From: Desulfobacteraceae bacterium UBA5616
GTDB lineage: Bacteria; Desulfobacterota; Desulfobacteria; Desulfobacterales; UBA5616
Assembly: GCA_002423615.1 (NCBI GenBank)
Contig: DIKO01000092.1
Span: forward strand, 62,001 to 126,000
DNA length: 64,000 nucleotides
Direction: 5' to 3'
Part shown: positions 17,619-26,103 of the stretch, piece by piece
Position numbering within the stretch: position 1 is the first letter of the stretch
Layout of the letters: each line of letters starts with the position of its first letter
Made by a program: the position numbers and the translations under genes
Notes under the pieces: model-generated
What the model saw: the letters and a program-made list of their open reading frames with translations, nothing else
The model's database searches: none
What the model was told of the DNA's origin: nothing

Positions 17619-18635
17619 TTGAAAGATATTGAAAAATCACTGAAAAAACGGCAGCCGGAGGTTCATATCGTTGTTGACCGTGAAAAAGCGGCCAAATTGG
17701 GATTGACCGTTTATCAAATTGCATCAACCGTAGAAACCGCAGTCCTGGGTAAAGTGATCAGCAGGTACCATGAAGGCGGAGATGAATACGATATCCGGGT
17801 ACGCCTGCAGGCGCCTTATCGCAGGAGCTTTGACAATATCATGAATCTGACGGTTCGATCTCCACTGGGATTCACCCTTCCCCTTTATCAGGTCACGCGC
17901 ATGGATAAGGAATTCGGTCCAACGGCCATTAAGAGAAAAAATCAGGATCGTCTCGTTTCCATCACCGGAAACAATTTTCATCGGGATCTGGGAACTATTG
18001 TGAAGGAAATCCAGTCCGCCATCGACGAAATAGAGATGCCTGAAAGATATTCATGCGAAATCGGAGGCACTTATGAGGACATGCAAACTTCTTTTCAGGA
18101 TCTCAGCAAGGCTTTCATCGTTGCCGTTATCCTGATTTACATGATTATGGCAGCCCAATTTGAATCTTTGGCCCAGCCCCTCATTGTTATGTTTACCATT
18201 CCCCTATCTTACATCGGCGTGATCCTCGGTCTGGGAATCACGGGGAAAACCCTTTCAGTACCGTCCTTCATGGGTCTGATTATTTTAATGGGCATCGTGG
18301 TGAACAACGGAATCGTCATGATTGACTACATCAACCGCCTGAGGAAAGGCGGCATGATAAAAATCGACGCCATCGTTCAGGGGGCATCTGTCCGGTTGCG
18401 CCCCATCCTGATCACATCCATTACGACCATATGCGGTGTTCTACCCATGGCATTTTCCACAGGAGATGGTTCCGCCATGAGATCGCCGCTGGCTGTTGCC
18501 GTGGGATTCCGACTTGCGGTCTCCACGGTCCTGACCCTTTTTGTGGTGCCTTCCGCTTATTTTATCGTGGATACCCTTTCTTCGAAGATTCGTCGAAAGG
18601 CGGATAAGCTTGTTATCGGAGCCGAAGAGAGTTGA
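17619..18635 (+). CDS. RND efflux pump, C-terminal part after the in-frame stop
   Basis: 338 residues in the same frame as the preceding segment, two codons after its TAA, with a TTG as the only nearby start and no ribosome site. It contains the rest of the second porter domain (VHIVVDREKAAKLGLTVYQI), then TM8 to TM12 with GIVVNNGIVMIDYINRLR and the typical FVVPSAYFIVD end. Alone it would not make a functional pump. The stop is TAA, so selenocysteine or pyrrolysine insertion is not an explanation; readthrough, pseudogenisation or a base error are. Confidence 0.8.
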   Translation: MKDIEKSLKKRQPEVHIVVDREKAAKLGLTVYQIASTVETAVLGKVISRYHEGGDEYDIRVRLQAPYRRSFDNIMNLTVRSPLGFTLPLYQVTRMDKEFGPTAIKRKNQDRLVSITGNNFHRDLGTIVKEIQSAIDEIEMPERYSCEIGGTYEDMQTSFQDLSKAFIVAVILIYMIMAAQFESLAQPLIVMFTIPLSYIGVILGLGITGKTLSVPSFMGLIILMGIVVNNGIVMIDYINRLRKGGMIKIDAIVQGASVRLRPILITSITTICGVLPMAFSTGDGSAMRSPLAVAVGFRLAVSTVLTLFVVPSAYFIVDTLSSKIRRKADKLVIGAEES

Positions 18636-18659
18636 TACAGCCTTTTAAGTTCAGCACTT

Positions 18660-18702
18660 AAACGGAAAAGGGCTTCCGCACTGCGAAAGCCCTTTTCCGT
18701 TT
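18660..18702. terminator. Bidirectional terminator between convergent genes
   Basis: A 16-bp perfect inverted repeat (AAACGGAAAAGGGCTT at 18660-18675, complement at 18687-18702) with an 11-base loop. It lies 24 bp after the RND pump stop and 21 bp before the end of the minus-strand secreted-protein gene, so it can end both transcripts. Confidence 0.85.
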
Positions 18703-18723
18703 AAAGATTTTCAATAACCATCG

Positions 18724-19155
18724 TTATTCGACGATAATTTTACCTTTTGCCTTAATACCGCTTTTGGTATAGACAGTATATTCATAAACGCCATGATCCG
18801 TAAACTGCAGGCTGGAGGTTGATGCAAACGGAACAAAACTCGTTACATAGCACCATCTCTCCTGATCCAGCTCAAAATCCTCGTTATGGGCGATTACGCT
18901 CTTGCATTTTTTTCCATCGGCGAATTCGATCTTAACTTCATTATCGACAACGCCGCTCAGCCAGACGACTATGGTGTCCTTTTTAACATAGGCGTCTGCC
19001 GGGTCAATAAATATGCCGGTAAGCGCTTCTTCACCGACGGAGTGAAGTTTGATGAGTTTTGCATCCTGCGCCAAGGCGACTCCCTGAATTCCCATGATCA
19101 ACGCGAGAGCAAATACCAAGGCAATTCCAGTGAAAAAAACTTTACCTTTGTTCAT
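18724..19155 (-). CDS. Small secreted protein, possible cupredoxin-like beta-sandwich
   Basis: 143 residues with a clear signal peptide (MNKGKVFFTGIALVFALAL, cleavage near ALA-QD). The mature part is a predicted all-beta domain with VKKDTIVVWLSG and a closing pattern FTDHGVYEYTVYTKSG that resembles cupredoxin-like folds, but a full Cys-His-His-Met copper site is not evident; two cysteines (GKKC and RWC) could form a disulfide. GGAGGG is 7 bases before the ATG. It appears to be monocistronic. Function unknown. Confidence 0.75.
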   Translation of the reverse strand: MNKGKVFFTGIALVFALALIMGIQGVALAQDAKLIKLHSVGEEALTGIFIDPADAYVKKDTIVVWLSGVVDNEVKIEFADGKKCKSVIAHNEDFELDQERWCYVTSFVPFASTSSLQFTDHGVYEYTVYTKSGIKAKGKIIVE

Positions 19156-19349
19156 GACCGTACCCTCCTTATTCGTTTTTTAGGTTCAAAACTCGATTCA
19201 CAACCCCTACATCGCCAAGTGAAACAAGGTTTTACGGTACTATTCATCAAACCATCAAAGCGCGATTAAATTCTTAGTGATAAATATAAAGCTTGCCAGG
19301 GATTAAGTCAAACGAAATGCTGTCTTTCCTTTCCGCCGGCAAGATCCCC

Positions 19350-19365
19350 GGGTTCAATTGAACCC
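19350..19365. repeat. Perfect 16-bp palindrome
   Basis: GGGTTCAATTGAACCC is a perfect palindrome 24 bp beyond the end of the lipocalin-like gene. Without a T tract it is not a standard terminator; it could be a dimeric regulator site upstream of the secreted-protein gene, whose start at 19155 is about 195 bp away, or a transcript-end hairpin with a tight loop. Confidence 0.5.
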
Positions 19366-19389
19366 TTTGACGAGGGTGGTGGGTATCGT

Positions 19390-20430
19390 CTATGAAAACG
19401 TTTCCCCAACAGGTTTCCCATCGACGATCTGGTCCAGGAATTCCGACATGCCGTAACCTACGAGGCCATCGCATTTGTATTGGGTCATGGCTTCGGTGAT
19501 TCTCGTGTTCATCCACTGCCCATCCGGATTCTGACGCCTGTTCCGGAGAGGTATCAACGACAGGACCTTTCCGTCAATATGATACTCCCTTTCATCGGTT
19601 TTCGCCCAGACTTTAAATTCCGTCTGATAGTCTTTTTCATCGTACTGGGATTTTACGGACGCTTCCTTGATGTTTAAATATTCGTTGTCCCTGAGAACCA
19701 TACCGCCGACCCGTTGTTCACCACTGGCCATGGTGATGATGGAGACCATCATGGCAAAGTCCTTTGAGAAATTCATGGGGAGCCAGCGGTACCAGTAAAT
19801 GTTCTGCCAGAAGCGGGGACCCCAGGAATGATCCCGAAGGCCGTATCCATCGATGATGTCGAATGTTTCATCCCCGATACGGAATTTACCCTTTCCCGTC
19901 AGGTGCTGTTCATAATGCCCTCTGGCAAAGGCCTCTTCGGCTTTTTCCTGGATCCGGCTGCCGTCTACATTCACCGGTTCACCGCCATACATGGGCGAAG
20001 CGCCCGTATAGTCGATATCAACCTCGCATTGGACCATGGGGTTTTCGGTAAAAGCCTTTTTAGGGTCCGCCATGTCATGCGGGTTTTTCATTAAGCACAA
20101 TTTTCCCTGGTAGGTGACTTTCAGATGTTTGAAGGGCTCTATCACCTCGAATTTCATGCCGCCGGCATCAAGGGCGTGGTTATTCGAAATTTCGGGCTTT
20201 TTGTACATAAATCCCACCCTTCCATCCGGCAGGTAGAGGCAGCAGGACATTTCGGCGTATTTCTCATTTGCGCGATTACCGACCCTGAACCATCCACCAA
20301 AAGGTTTTGTGGATGGAACAAAAATATTGGAATACATGCTTTCATTGAAATTGACCGCTTCTTCCAGAGGATGCATGTATTCATCCTGGGGTTCCAGACG
20401 TATTCTGATCCCTTTTTTTCCCGTATCCAT
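19390..20430 (-). CDS. Lipocalin-like protein of the CrtC/AttH-related (DUF7064-like) type
   Basis: 346 residues without signal peptide. It has two predicted beta-rich halves and a central DGYGLRDHSWGPRFW motif, the conserved D-x-S-W-G-x-R element of CrtC/AttH-like and DUF7064-type proteins that often sit beside terpenoid, steroid or acyl-CoA catabolic genes. The catalytic role, if any, is not known; binding or hydrating a hydrophobic substrate has been suggested for relatives. AAGGAG precedes the ATG. It is the last gene of the unit ACAD - TetR - this gene, 28 bp after tetR. Confidence 0.65.
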   Translation of the reverse strand: MDTGKKGIRIRLEPQDEYMHPLEEAVNFNESMYSNIFVPSTKPFGGWFRVGNRANEKYAEMSCCLYLPDGRVGFMYKKPEISNNHALDAGGMKFEVIEPFKHLKVTYQGKLCLMKNPHDMADPKKAFTENPMVQCEVDIDYTGASPMYGGEPVNVDGSRIQEKAEEAFARGHYEQHLTGKGKFRIGDETFDIIDGYGLRDHSWGPRFWQNIYWYRWLPMNFSKDFAMMVSIITMASGEQRVGGMVLRDNEYLNIKEASVKSQYDEKDYQTEFKVWAKTDEREYHIDGKVLSLIPLRNRRQNPDGQWMNTRITEAMTQYKCDGLVGYGMSEFLDQIVDGKPVGETFS

Positions 20431-20458
20431 TTTGATCTCCTTTATTCTACGGTAAATT

Positions 20459-21151
20459 TTAATTCGGTCCAGTCAGCAGCAGGAAAGACTTTACCGTTTC
20501 AACAATAAAGTCCGCATATTCATCCACCGATATTTTTCTCGCTCTGTATTTCCATCGCTTGAGATACCAGTCCTGCAACAGGGCTTTCAACAAACTCGCA
20601 ATCATCTGATGGTTTTTATCCCTGAATACCTTCTTCTCGAAACCTTCCAGCAGAATATCATAAAATATTTTTTCCGATGCAAGCTCCCCAGCCATGGATT
20701 TTTCCTGTTTTGCCCGGGGCATGTTTTTAACTTCCATGTAGGCAAAATAAAACCACGGCTGCATGGCTTCGCTCAAGTAAATATGGGTGCGGATGGCTGT
20801 TTCAAGCTTCTCCGCAGCGTCCATATTGTTTTTTAGCCGGTCTTCAAAGATCCGGGACATGATATTGGAATGCTGGCGCTGAAGCATTTCAAGAAGTTCT
20901 TCCTTGCCGGGAAAATAAGCATAGAGAGCGCCCATGCTTAAGCCGCTCTCCTGGCTTAAATTTCTCATGCTCATGGCCTGGAATCCTTTTTTATTGCTGA
21001 TTTTGAGAGTTGCCTCAAAAATCTTTTCCAGATTCCTGACCACGGTGTTTTCTTTCTTAACCCTTATGATATCCCGGTTTTCAGAATATATTTCCTGATA
21101 AATCGCATCCTTATAGTCCATAAAAATTTTTTTGAATTCAATGTAGCGCAT
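20459..21151 (-). CDS. TetR/AcrR family transcriptional regulator
   Basis: 230 residues. The helix-turn-helix is residues about 45-90: IFEATLKISNKKGFQAMSMRNLS followed by the recognition segment GLSMGALYAYFPGKEELL. The C-terminal domain is an unspecific ligand-binding helical bundle. An N-terminal extension of about 35 residues precedes the HTH; no strong ribosome site marks the start. It is cotranscribed with an acyl-CoA dehydrogenase and a lipocalin-like gene. The palindromes at 14143 and 23358 are plausible operators, making it a candidate repressor of acyl-CoA catabolism. Confidence 0.92.
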   Translation of the reverse strand: MRYIEFKKIFMDYKDAIYQEIYSENRDIIRVKKENTVVRNLEKIFEATLKISNKKGFQAMSMRNLSQESGLSMGALYAYFPGKEELLEMLQRQHSNIMSRIFEDRLKNNMDAAEKLETAIRTHIYLSEAMQPWFYFAYMEVKNMPRAKQEKSMAGELASEKIFYDILLEGFEKKVFRDKNHQMIASLLKALLQDWYLKRWKYRARKISVDEYADFIVETVKSFLLLTGPN

Positions 21152-21184
21152 CAGTCTGAAACCAAAGATGGATAGGATTGAGGA

Positions 21185-22375
21185 TTATCGGTAATTTTTT
21201 AAAATCTGCCGGCTGACTGCGGATTTATGGGCCTCATCAGGTCCGTCGAATATTCTGGATGCCCTTTCATGGCGATACCAGTAGGACAATATGGTATCAT
21301 CGGTCATACCCAAAGCGCCGTGAACCTGAATGGCTCTGTCAATGACCTTCATCATCACATTGGCGACAAAATATTTGATATACGCGATTTCCTTCCTGGC
21401 ATTTTTCACGCCGACATTCTGGATCATCCATGCCGCATGGAGCACCATGAGCTTAGCGGCATGAATATCGGCGGCGCATTCGGCTATCCATCCCTGAATG
21501 ATCTGTTTGTCGGCCAGGACCTGGCCCGGGGCAATAGGACGCTGCACCGCCCGTTTGCACATCATGTCCAGTGCCCGCTTTGATATGGCGATAAACCGCA
21601 TGCAATGATGAATTCTACCCGGTCCCAGCCTCTTCTGGGCCAGGATGAAACCGTGGCCTTCGGGCCCCAGAAGGTTTTTCCGGGGAACGCGGCAATTCTG
21701 GTATAAAATCTCCGCATGCGTGCCGAAGCCCTTGCCGGAGTGGCCCATCACCGAAACATTCCGGACAAGATTAAAACCCGGGGTGTTTGTGGGGACGATG
21801 ATCATGCTGGCTCTTTTGTGGGGTTCCGCTTCGGGGTTGGTGACCGCCATGAGTATGGCGAACGCGGAACCATCCGCACCCGATGTAAACCATTTGTGGC
21901 CGTTGATGACATAATCATCACCATCCTTGACCGCCATGGTGTCCATCATCACCGGGTTTGAACCGGGGAGGTCCACCTCGGTCATCGAGAAACAGCTTCT
22001 GATTTTTCCGGCAACCAGAGGGAGGAGGAATTCTTCTTTTTGTTCCGGCGTTGCGTATTCATGGAGGATTTCAATATTCCCGGCATCGGGCGCCTGGCAT
22101 CCGAATACGGTTAATCCCAGAGGCGTCTTGGCGATGACTTCAAATACAAGGGCGCTTTCCATCAGTTGAAGACCCATCCCTCCGACGTCTTTGGGATGGA
22201 GGGGCGCCCAAAGTTCCATTTCTTTTACTTTCTGCTGTTTTTCAAACAATTTTTTATCGATGCCTTCGGAACCCTGGAGTAGAAACTGTTGTTCCAGGGG
22301 AATAACTTCTTTTTCGATAAATTCATTCATCAGATCCAACATGGTTTGTGTTTTTTCAGAGACGGTAAAATCCAT
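21185..22375 (-). CDS. Acyl-CoA dehydrogenase (ACAD10/11-like)
   Basis: 396 residues, complete. N-terminus MDFTVSEKTQTMLDLMNEFI, SMTEVDLPGSNPVMM and KWFTSGADGSAFAI in the flavin domain, and the C-terminal IQVHGALGMTDDTILSYWYRH plus RIFDGPDEAHKSAVSRQIL typical of the ACAD10/11 group. Unlike the two pairs, it is a stand-alone enzyme. AGGGGGG lies 4 bases before the ATG. It heads a three-gene unit with the TetR regulator (33 bp downstream), which suggests the regulator senses its substrate or product. Confidence 0.92.
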   Translation of the reverse strand: MDFTVSEKTQTMLDLMNEFIEKEVIPLEQQFLLQGSEGIDKKLFEKQQKVKEMELWAPLHPKDVGGMGLQLMESALVFEVIAKTPLGLTVFGCQAPDAGNIEILHEYATPEQKEEFLLPLVAGKIRSCFSMTEVDLPGSNPVMMDTMAVKDGDDYVINGHKWFTSGADGSAFAILMAVTNPEAEPHKRASMIIVPTNTPGFNLVRNVSVMGHSGKGFGTHAEILYQNCRVPRKNLLGPEGHGFILAQKRLGPGRIHHCMRFIAISKRALDMMCKRAVQRPIAPGQVLADKQIIQGWIAECAADIHAAKLMVLHAAWMIQNVGVKNARKEIAYIKYFVANVMMKVIDRAIQVHGALGMTDDTILSYWYRHERASRIFDGPDEAHKSAVSRQILKNYR

Positions 22376-22502
22376 AAAACCCCCTTTTTTTGAGATGAGA
22401 TTCCCGCCGGCGAGTGTCGGGGAATCCGATGTTGATATTTTTTAAAACAACGCCGATAAAATATGCCGGCTATAATACACTTTTATTCGACTGCACTTCG
22501 TC

Positions 22503-23210
22503 TCAAACATAGGTCAGTAAATCCTGCCGAGAAGGACCGTTCAGGTGGGTGACGGAATTCTTAAGCTTCAGTTCCATAACCCCTTCCGCGGCATAAAATA
22601 TCGTAACGGAAGTGTTGTAAAAACTCCATACGTGATCAATGGCCTGTCGATCGGAGAGTCCCTGATTCATCTGCATCAACAATGCCAGAACACCGCCGGA
22701 TGTCACCGCGGCCACCTTTTTGTAAGCCCTGCTCTCATTTACAATAGTTTCGACCGCGGTACGGACTCTGTGTTTGAATTGATAAAAGGATTCAATATTC
22801 GGATCGGTTATTTTCTGCGAAAGACTCCAGAGCATAACCTTCGTAAATGTCCTTTGGAAACAGCGAAAATCCGAAAAGCAATGTTTCAGATCTCCTGCTA
22901 AAGAAGGATCACCCTGCAGCATGTCTTCCCTGCAATGATGAAGCAGCGGGGAAATGTCAAATTCATCCAAACCCGGGAAAATAAGGAGTCGGGTCCCCAC
23001 GTCGTTTTCTTTCAGACGTGATACGATGGGCGTGGCCGTTTCCATCTGGCGCCTTTTCGAACCGCTGAATACAACCGGAAAATAGGCCTCCATGTCGATT
23101 AAATAATCCGCCAGAAGAAAGGCCTGATCACGTCCCCTTTCAGAAAGCTGGTCGTAGTTTCTTTCGCCGAATGAAGCCTGACCGTGCCGAATGAAATAAA
23201 TGTCGGTCAT
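22503..23210 (-). CDS. Histidine phosphatase family protein (phosphoglycerate mutase-like)
   Basis: 235 residues. The N-terminal IYFIRHGQASFGERNYDQLSERG is the RHG phosphatase signature with the catalytic histidine, SGSKRRQMETA supplies the second arginine, and VTSGGVLALLM replaces the usual SHG near the C-terminus. Such proteins act on small phosphates or CoA-type substrates; the substrate is unknown. A minus-strand promoter at 23321-23349 and a shared operator with etfBA suggest coregulation with acyl-CoA oxidation. Confidence 0.85.
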   Translation of the reverse strand: MTDIYFIRHGQASFGERNYDQLSERGRDQAFLLADYLIDMEAYFPVVFSGSKRRQMETATPIVSRLKENDVGTRLLIFPGLDEFDISPLLHHCREDMLQGDPSLAGDLKHCFSDFRCFQRTFTKVMLWSLSQKITDPNIESFYQFKHRVRTAVETIVNESRAYKKVAAVTSGGVLALLMQMNQGLSDRQAIDHVWSFYNTSVTIFYAAEGVMELKLKNSVTHLNGPSRQDLLTYV

Positions 23211-23320
23211 ATGCTGAAAGTCCTGAAGCCCGGAATGATCCGCAACCCGAAGTTCGAATATGGTTGTCTCTGACCTGTTGAGAATCTGAATTCAACTATG
23301 CATGAAGTATTTGCTCCTGC

Positions 23321-23349
23321 TTTTTACAGGGATAAAAAAAGGTTGTCAA
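23321..23349 (-). promoter_or_regulatory. Putative promoter for the histidine phosphatase gene
   Basis: On the minus strand TTGACA (23349-23344) is followed after 17 bp by TAAAAA (23326-23321; 4/6). It lies about 110 bp upstream of the ATG at 23210 and faces away from the etfBA promoter, with a palindrome midway between the two. Confidence 0.45.
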
Positions 23350-23357
23350 GAGAAATA

Positions 23358-23369
23358 GAACGATCGTTC
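23358..23369. promoter_or_regulatory. TetR-type operator between divergent promoters
   Basis: The perfect 12-bp palindrome gaacgatcgttc is centred at 23363.5, almost exactly midway between two diverging TTGACA boxes (23344-23349 and 23379-23384). A near copy lies in the promoter at 14143-14154. The sequence style (GAAC-N4-GTTC with a CGATCG core) is typical of TetR-family operators. Confidence 0.65.
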
Positions 23370-23378
23370 GCTTTTCGG

Positions 23379-23407
23379 TTGACAGTGCTCTCAATTCTGT
23401 TTATAGT
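23379..23407 (+). promoter_or_regulatory. Sigma-70 type promoter for etfBA
   Basis: TTGACA (23379-23384), 17-bp spacer, TATAGT (23402-23407): 6/6 and 5/6 matches. Transcription would begin near 23414, about 77 bases before the chosen etfB start. This is the best consensus promoter recognised in the window. Confidence 0.8.
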
Positions 23408-23490
23408 GCGGACATTTATTGGATAGGGAATTGCACTGATAATGTCCTCGAACCTTAATGGAAGCATATGAGCTATTCTATTTTATTGAA

Positions 23491-24276
23491 ATGAAAATTC
23501 TCGTCTGCATAAAACAGATCTTCAATCTCGAAACGGATATTTTTGTTGATTCAGACTCCAGATGGGTCAAAATCAGGCCCCAAACGGAATTTACGTTCAA
23601 CCGGTTTGATGAATACGCCGTCGAAGAGGCTGTGAGAATCAAGGAGAAGTTTCCCGGAACAACCATTGACATCATCAGCGCCGGGCCGGAAAGAGTCATA
23701 ACGGCCATCAAGCGGCTTCAGGGGATGGGCGCCGACCACGGTATTCATATCAAATGCGATATGCAGGGATATCTGAGTCCGTTTGAAATTGCCGGCTGGA
23801 TCGCCAGTGTTGCTGAAAAAAACCAGTATGACCTCATTCTTGCGGGTGTGATGTCCGAAGACGAGATGCAGGGACAGGTGGGCCCGACCCTTGCGGCGAT
23901 TCTGAACCGGCCGTGCGCAACAGCAGTCATCCATCAGAAAATATCCTCCGAAGGGAAATCGGTTTATGTGGAAAGGGAAATTGAAAACGGATACAGGGAC
24001 ACGCTGGAAATCCGACTGCCGGCGGTTCTGACCATCCAGTCGGGCATCAACGAGCCCCGCTACCCTACCCTTACCCATATGCTCCGTGCGAAGCGCGAAC
24101 AAATCGAGGTGATCGATAGTGAAAAACTTGAACGCCGGGATCCCCGTCAGATTCTGATGGATATTTCCTACCCGCAAAAAGTCCGGCCGGCGATTTTTCT
24201 TGACGGTTCCGCCCAGGAAAAGGCGAATCGATTGATAACCATTCTAAATGAAAGAAATATTATTTCATCCTCTTAA
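23491..24276 (+). CDS. etfB: Electron transfer flavoprotein beta subunit
   Basis: 261 residues from the start MKILVCIKQI, chosen by family alignment; an in-frame ATG at 23458 would add 11 residues and neither has a strong ribosome site. The AMP-binding subunit is recognised by RFDEYAVEEAVRIKE, DIISAGPER, DLILAGVMSEDEMQGQVGPTLAAIL and the recognition-loop-like YPTLTHMLRAKR. EtfAB accepts electrons from acyl-CoA dehydrogenases, five of which are in this window. A consensus promoter and a TetR-type operator lie upstream. Confidence 0.93.
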   Translation: MKILVCIKQIFNLETDIFVDSDSRWVKIRPQTEFTFNRFDEYAVEEAVRIKEKFPGTTIDIISAGPERVITAIKRLQGMGADHGIHIKCDMQGYLSPFEIAGWIASVAEKNQYDLILAGVMSEDEMQGQVGPTLAAILNRPCATAVIHQKISSEGKSVYVEREIENGYRDTLEIRLPAVLTIQSGINEPRYPTLTHMLRAKREQIEVIDSEKLERRDPRQILMDISYPQKVRPAIFLDGSAQEKANRLITILNERNIISSS

Positions 24277-24280
24277 AATT

Positions 24281-25261
24281 ATGGCATCATCCGTCTATAT
24301 CATTGCGGAACATTTCGATGGAAAGACCAGGCCGGTCACCTATGAACTGGCGTCTTTCGGCATAAAACTTCAGAAATCCTTAAAAGACGCGGTTTCTTTC
24401 CTTGTTCTGGGGGATGATCCGGAAATTATTTCCAGGGAAATCGCCGAAAACACGGGCCTCGATGTGCTGGCATTTTCGGTTCCTGCCCTGAAATCCTACC
24501 ATCAGGAGATTTACATCCGCATATTATCCAACTGGCTGAAGGAAAACCCTTTTTCATATGTATTAACGGCCCACACCACCCAGGGAATGGACTTTGCGCC
24601 GGGTCTTTCAATTGCGACCAACGCGGGATGTATCACCGGTGTTGAAGGTTTTTCTGAAAAAGAGGGTCGGATATCCTTTCAACGATCTCTATTCAATGGA
24701 AAGATCAGCTCGGATATATCTCCGATAACGGAACGAACGATTCTTTCCGTGTTACCCGGAACCCATAAACCAATGGATTTCAATCCCCGTGCGCCGGGTA
24801 AAGTGGAAGTCCGAGCCATCGATTTTTCCCCCGAACTTATCCGCAATAAAGGACTTGTCCGCTCGAGGACCGGGAGTCAGGCCCTGGGGGAAGCGGAAAT
24901 TATCATCTCGGCCGGAAGGGGTATCGGGAAACAAGAGAATCTGCCGTTGATTTACCAACTTGCCGAACGATTTTCAAAGTCCGCCGTAGGGGGTTCAAGG
25001 CCCCTTTGCGATCTGGGATGGCTGGGGTATCAACAGCAGGTCGGCGTTACCGGCCTGAGCGTTTCTCCCCGCCTTTATTTCGCCTGCGGCATATCCGGGG
25101 CCATCCAGCATCTATCAGGGATCCGGGGTGCTGATTTTATTGTGGCGGTGAATACAGATCCCACCGCCGCCATTTTCAACATGGCGGATGTCTGCATTGT
25201 CGAGGACGTTCTTTCCTTTATCCCGGTGTTGATTGAAGCTCTGGACAAAGCAGCGCGATAG
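24281..25261 (+). CDS. etfA: Electron transfer flavoprotein alpha subunit
   Basis: 326 residues from the start MASSVYIIAEHFDGK; an ATG at 24248 inside etfB would extend it by 11 residues. The C-terminal FAD domain is intact: VRSRTGSQALGEAEIIISAGRGIG, then AVGGSRPLCDLGWLGYQQQVGVTG, LYFACGISGAIQHLSG and VAVNTDPTAAIFNMADVCIVED. It partners EtfB encoded 4 bp upstream. The ETF:quinone oxidoreductase is not adjacent; the CCG/cytochrome b pair at 52.8-56.2 kb is one candidate. It ends 34 bp from the convergent reductase operon. Confidence 0.95.
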   Translation: MASSVYIIAEHFDGKTRPVTYELASFGIKLQKSLKDAVSFLVLGDDPEIISREIAENTGLDVLAFSVPALKSYHQEIYIRILSNWLKENPFSYVLTAHTTQGMDFAPGLSIATNAGCITGVEGFSEKEGRISFQRSLFNGKISSDISPITERTILSVLPGTHKPMDFNPRAPGKVEVRAIDFSPELIRNKGLVRSRTGSQALGEAEIIISAGRGIGKQENLPLIYQLAERFSKSAVGGSRPLCDLGWLGYQQQVGVTGLSVSPRLYFACGISGAIQHLSGIRGADFIVAVNTDPTAAIFNMADVCIVEDVLSFIPVLIEALDKAAR

Positions 25262-25295
25262 CCGGTACCGCAACTTTTAGTGGCCCCTGCCGTCT

Positions 25296-26075
25296 TTATG
25301 ATTTCGCCATGTTTTCCGCCTGCAGGGCTGCTCCGAAGGCCGTAACGGCCTGGGGATCTTCCGGGGCTTCCAATTTGATGCCCAGGGTTGTTTCAATCCT
25401 TTTTACGAGTCCGATATCCAATGCGCCTCCACCCGTGAGGGCGCAGGGCGGTTCCATGCCGATGCGGTCGGCCAGGGTCGCTATTTTGGTCGCCAGGGCC
25501 TGGTGTACCCCGGCAATGATATCTTCCTTCGGGGTGCCTTCTGCAATTCTCGATACGGCTTCGGATTCGCCGAATACGGCGCAGCTCGTTGTAAAGCCGA
25601 CCGGATTTTTGGATTTCAGGGACAATGGACCGATTTCATCCATACTGACCTGCAGGACCCGGGCGATCACCTGCAGGAATCTCCCGCTCCCGGAAGCGCA
25701 TTTTTCACTGACCACAAAATTGATGATCTTTCCCTCGTCATTTATACGAATCACCTTGGACGACTGGCCCCCGATCTCGATCAGGGTTTTGGCATGGGGG
25801 AACAATTGATGGATACCCATGGCGCTGCAGGTCAGGTCGCTTACCTTGGAATCGGCGAACTTCACCCGATCCGAACCGCAACCCGTGGCAAATACGGAGG
25901 CGATGTCCGATCTTTTGAGATTCGACAGTTTCAAAATTTCGCCAAAAACCGTATCGGCGGCATTCTGAAAATTCGAGCCTGAAGCGGTCTTGTAAAAAAA
26001 TAAAAGTTTTTCGCCCCTGCTGATCGCCATTTTGGTTGTAACCGAGCCCACGTCGATGCCGCCGTACCAATCCAT
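25296..26075 (-). CDS. BadF/BadG/BcrA/BcrD family ATPase (ring-reductase or dehydratase activator), short form
   Basis: 259 residues, an ASKHA-fold ATPase. YGGIDVGSVTTKMAISRG is the phosphate-1 loop, LIEIGGQSSKVI the second, TGGGALDIGLVKRIE the adenosine motif. Cys in SEKCASGSGRFLQ and TTSCAVFGESE are the ligands of the [4Fe-4S] cluster shared across the dimer. It drives low-potential electrons into a 2-hydroxyacyl-CoA dehydratase or class I benzoyl-CoA reductase at the cost of ATP. Last gene of a four-gene operon, 28 bp after its paralogue; two small ATPase subunits resemble the Bzd-type arrangement. Confidence 0.9.
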   Translation of the reverse strand: MDWYGGIDVGSVTTKMAISRGEKLLFFYKTASGSNFQNAADTVFGEILKLSNLKRSDIASVFATGCGSDRVKFADSKVSDLTCSAMGIHQLFPHAKTLIEIGGQSSKVIRINDEGKIINFVVSEKCASGSGRFLQVIARVLQVSMDEIGPLSLKSKNPVGFTTSCAVFGESEAVSRIAEGTPKEDIIAGVHQALATKIATLADRIGMEPPCALTGGGALDIGLVKRIETTLGIKLEAPEDPQAVTAFGAALQAENMAKS

Positions 26076-26103
26076 TGCGTTTCCGCCTTTCCGTTATCGC
26101 CGC

